From contig NZ_NCSM01000029.1 in assembly GCF_002224125.1 (NCBI RefSeq), positions 73,657 to 137,656 on the forward strand: a DNA stretch of 64,000 nt. Direction: 5' to 3'. The DNA is from Streptomyces sp. NBS 14/10 (lineage in GTDB: Bacteria; Actinomycetota; Actinomycetes; Streptomycetales; Streptomycetaceae). Position numbers and translations under genes: made by a program. Shown one piece after another: positions 62,420 to 64,000 of the stretch (positions are counted from its first letter, which is position 1; the number at the start of each line of letters is the position of its first letter). The notes under the pieces are model-generated. The model ran no database searches, was not told where the DNA came from, and saw only the letters and a program-made list of their open reading frames with translations.

Positions 62420-62445
62420 GGCATGGCCTCCGGCTCGGGGGATGT

Positions 62446-62482
62446 CATAGCAACCGGTCTCTATAGCAACCGGTCTCTACGG
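62446..62482. promoter_or_regulatory. Two overlapping operator copies before the hydroxyacid dehydrogenase gene
   Basis: ATAG-CAACCGGTCT-CTAT occurs at 62447-62464 and a second copy, with CTAC at its end, begins 16 bp later. Both match the 61155-61176 site. Tandem copies suggest cooperative binding of the same regulator. Confidence 0.65.
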
Positions 62483-62593
62483 TATGGCCGCGCTCGCGAG
62501 AGGGTCAATGGATCCGGAGCGAACGGCTGAGCCAGGGGATGCGACCGGTTGCCATGAATGGATTGGTGTGGGGAGGGAGACCGCACATGACAA

Positions 62594-62630
62594 AGGGCCC
62601 GGCGTCGGCGGTGTGCCGACGCCGGGCCCT
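62594..62630. terminator. Strong hairpin terminator after the immunity gene
   Basis: A 16-bp perfect stem (AGGGCCCGGCGTCGGC and complement) with loop GGTGT, followed on the minus strand by TTTGTC. It lies 39 bp past the minus-strand stop at 62669 and insulates the toxin locus from the dehydrogenase promoter. Confidence 0.82.
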
Positions 62631-62668
62631 ATGGTCCTTTGGCAGGTACTTCGGGGCCTGAGGCGGCC

Positions 62669-62986
62669 TCAGTCGAAGCCTTCATGGGTGACGCGATCCG
62701 CGCTCAACCCCGATTCGGCAAGGAACTCCGTCAGCACGGCGCGCGGGTCCTCACCGCCGATGGCCGTCAGGATGTAGCCGGGGCGCGGGGCGTGTTCGAC
62801 CTCCCGTACCAGGGCCGCGAGGGATCCGCTGTCGAGCGCGAAGGCGAAGGTGAACCAGTCGCCCAGGTCATCCCTGGTCAGCTCATGAGGGCCCCAGCGG
62901 GACTCCAGGCCCTCGGTCGTCACATCGAGTTGGGCGACATATGCCTGAGAGGACCCCTGGAAGGCCGCCGCATCAATGCGCCGCAC
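62669..62986 (-). CDS. Small acidic protein, putative immunity protein of the RHS toxin
   Basis: The product is 105 residues, acidic and without membrane segments. GTG at 62986 follows GGAGGTG and lies 1 bp after the toxin stop, the usual toxin-immunity order. I do not recognise a named immunity family; the call rests on size, charge and position. Confidence 0.65.
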   Translation of the reverse strand: MRRIDAAAFQGSSQAYVAQLDVTTEGLESRWGPHELTRDDLGDWFTFAFALDSGSLAALVREVEHAPRPGYILTAIGGEDPRAVLTEFLAESGLSADRVTHEGFD

Positions 62987-62987
62987 G

Positions 62988-64000
62988 CTACCGCACCTCC
63001 GTGACGAAGACAGGGATCGAGGCGAAGTCCTCGCCGCCGTGGTGGACTCTACCCACCCCCGACTCGCTGCCGAGCTCCCACGCCACATAGCCAGGCGGTG
63101 TGTTTCTCAGCGGCTTGGGCTCGACCGAGGTGTAGAACTCGAAGCTTCCGGGTGGCGCGCTGTTCGGAATGGCGCCTCGGTGGGCCTGCACCATCTCCTC
63201 GCCTCCCCAGCGTGAGGCGCGTCCCCACAACTCTCCCGACTCGACGACCTGCTGTGTCACCCCGACCGTCTGCGTCGGCGAGCCCAGCCGGTGGAACGGG
63301 CCGTACAGGTCGCTGACCGCACCGATGCCGGGGTTGGGTGACTCCAGCATGAGAGGCGGCCGGGCAGCCGCCGGCTCCGGTGCCGGCGTCTGCGGGGCCC
63401 CGGAATCCCGGCCGAACATGGACCTCAGACGATCCTTGAGGGAGGGCTTGCAGGGCGTCAGACCGTGGGGGTCGCTCCAGGTGGTGGGGTTGTGGACGTA
63501 GGTGGTGGGGTTGGGGGCGGGGGTGAGTCCGAGGGGGTCGGGGGTGAGGTAGCGGGCGGTGGTGGGGTCGTAGTAGCGGTGGTGGTTGTAGTGGAGGCCG
63601 GTTTCGGGGTCGTAGTACTGGCCTGGGAAGCGGAGGGGTGTGTACGTGGTGCTGGTGGCGGCCCAGGTGGTGGTGCCCCAGAGGGTGGTGCGGGTGTTCC
63701 AGGCGATGTCGCCGGTTTCGTCGATGAGGTGGGTGGGGGTGCCGACGAGGTCGGTGACGATGGCGAAGAAGCGCTGGTCGACCTGACGTTGGGTGGTGGT
63801 GTCGGTGATGCGCTCGGTCTGGGCGATCGGCTGCAGGCCCTGGTGGTCCCAAGTGAGGGTGACGGGCCGGGGGAGGCCGGTCGTCGTGGTGGTCTGCTCG
63901 ACGAGGACGGGCCCGTCCCAGGTGAAGTCCACCTGCTCCATGACCGTTTCGCTATCGGCGGCGAGGCGTTGTTTGGTGGTGCGGCGGCCGAGGGGGTCGT
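62988..64000 (-). CDS. RHS-repeat polymorphic toxin, 3' part (5' end outside window)
   Basis: The frame is open to the window edge. It shows RHS/YD repeats (DPLGRRTTKQ) and the conserved core end RFPGQYYDPETGLHYNHHRY, then YDPTTARYLTPDPLGL, after which the last 150 residues change abruptly to a variable C-terminal domain. That tail (from about 63490 down) has no motif I know, so the toxic activity is undefined. RHS proteins are delivered to neighbouring cells and release this tail. The core DNA is much richer in GT runs than the tail, as expected for tip exchange. Confidence 0.88.
   Translation of the reverse strand, partial: DPLGRRTTKQRLAADSETVMEQVDFTWDGPVLVEQTTTTTGLPRPVTLTWDHQGLQPIAQTERITDTTTQRQVDQRFFAIVTDLVGTPTHLIDETGDIAWNTRTTLWGTTTWAATSTTYTPLRFPGQYYDPETGLHYNHHRYYDPTTARYLTPDPLGLTPAPNPTTYVHNPTTWSDPHGLTPCKPSLKDRLRSMFGRDSGAPQTPAPEPAAARPPLMLESPNPGIGAVSDLYGPFHRLGSPTQTVGVTQQVVESGELWGRASRWGGEEMVQAHRGAIPNSAPPGSFEFYTSVEPKPLRNTPPGYVAWELGSESGVGRVHHGGEDFASIPVFVTEVR

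Overview
The window is high-GC actinobacterial DNA, almost certainly Streptomyces or a close relative. The evidence is strong third-position G/C bias, GTG and TTG starts with GGAGG-type ribosome sites, tightly overlapping operons, and gene families typical of that group: ESX-like giant proteins, an NRPS cluster, kdp, CUT1 sugar ABC transporters and an RHS toxin. No rRNA, tRNA, CRISPR array or insertion sequence was seen.

Layout. (1) 116-10262, plus strand: three coupled genes of a type VII-secretion-like locus. They encode a 2075-residue modular protein with an ESX-like N-terminus, a beta-helix/AAA+ ATPase fusion, and a single-span surface protein. A clear hairpin terminator follows. (2) 10339-12471, minus strand: an elongation factor G paralogue. 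(3) 12839-47112: a biosynthetic gene cluster of about 34 kb that I do not recognise as any named pathway. (4) 47084-48396: PadR regulator plus membrane protein. (5) 48406-55676: a kdp potassium-uptake locus whose KdpD has lost its phosphoacceptor domain and which has no kdpE. (6) 55716-57710: an APC-superfamily permease, possibly another K+ transporter. (7) 57867-62419: a CUT1 sugar ABC operon and a 2-hydroxyacid dehydrogenase that share an operator. (8) 62594-64000: terminator, small immunity-type gene and the 3' end of an RHS toxin gene running off the window.

The gene cluster. Three NRPS genes give domain strings C-A-T (25612-28845), C-A-T-C-A-T (28842-35360) and C-A-T-E-C-T (14010-20345). 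Specificity pockets read by eye suggest Leu-like, a possibly cationic residue, Leu-like, and Asn (then epimerised). The last module has no A domain. Short C-terminal tails on the first two proteins, and similar N-termini on the second and third, suggest the order NRPS2, NRPS3, NRPS1, giving acyl-Leu-X-Leu-D-Asn-Y. Residue Y would have to be supplied in trans. A three-gene cassette at 44149-47112 (KAS III-like protein, free carrier protein, free adenylating enzyme) is the natural candidate, by analogy with SyrB1/SyrC loading of the A-less module of SyrE in syringomycin assembly. A fatty acyl-AMP ligase, a ferritin-like di-iron oxygenase, an acyl-CoA dehydrogenase and a P450 fused to an acyl carrier protein could build the acyl cap. 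Two Fe/2-oxoglutarate hydroxylases (clavaminate-synthase-like and SyrP-like) and an Arg-dependent amidinotransferase suggest hydroxylated and guanidinylated residues. An MFS exporter and an XRE/NB-ARC regulator complete the set.

A direct-repeat element, TTGCCGG-N4/5-TTGCCTGG with an 11-12 bp pitch, occurs upstream of the divergent NRPS1 and di-iron operons, the divergent acyl-AMP ligase and NRPS2 operons, the MFS operon, and inside the P450-ACP linker just before the ACP part. It appears to be the cluster-wide operator and ties the two halves of the cluster into one regulon. It is absent in front of the EF-G paralogue.
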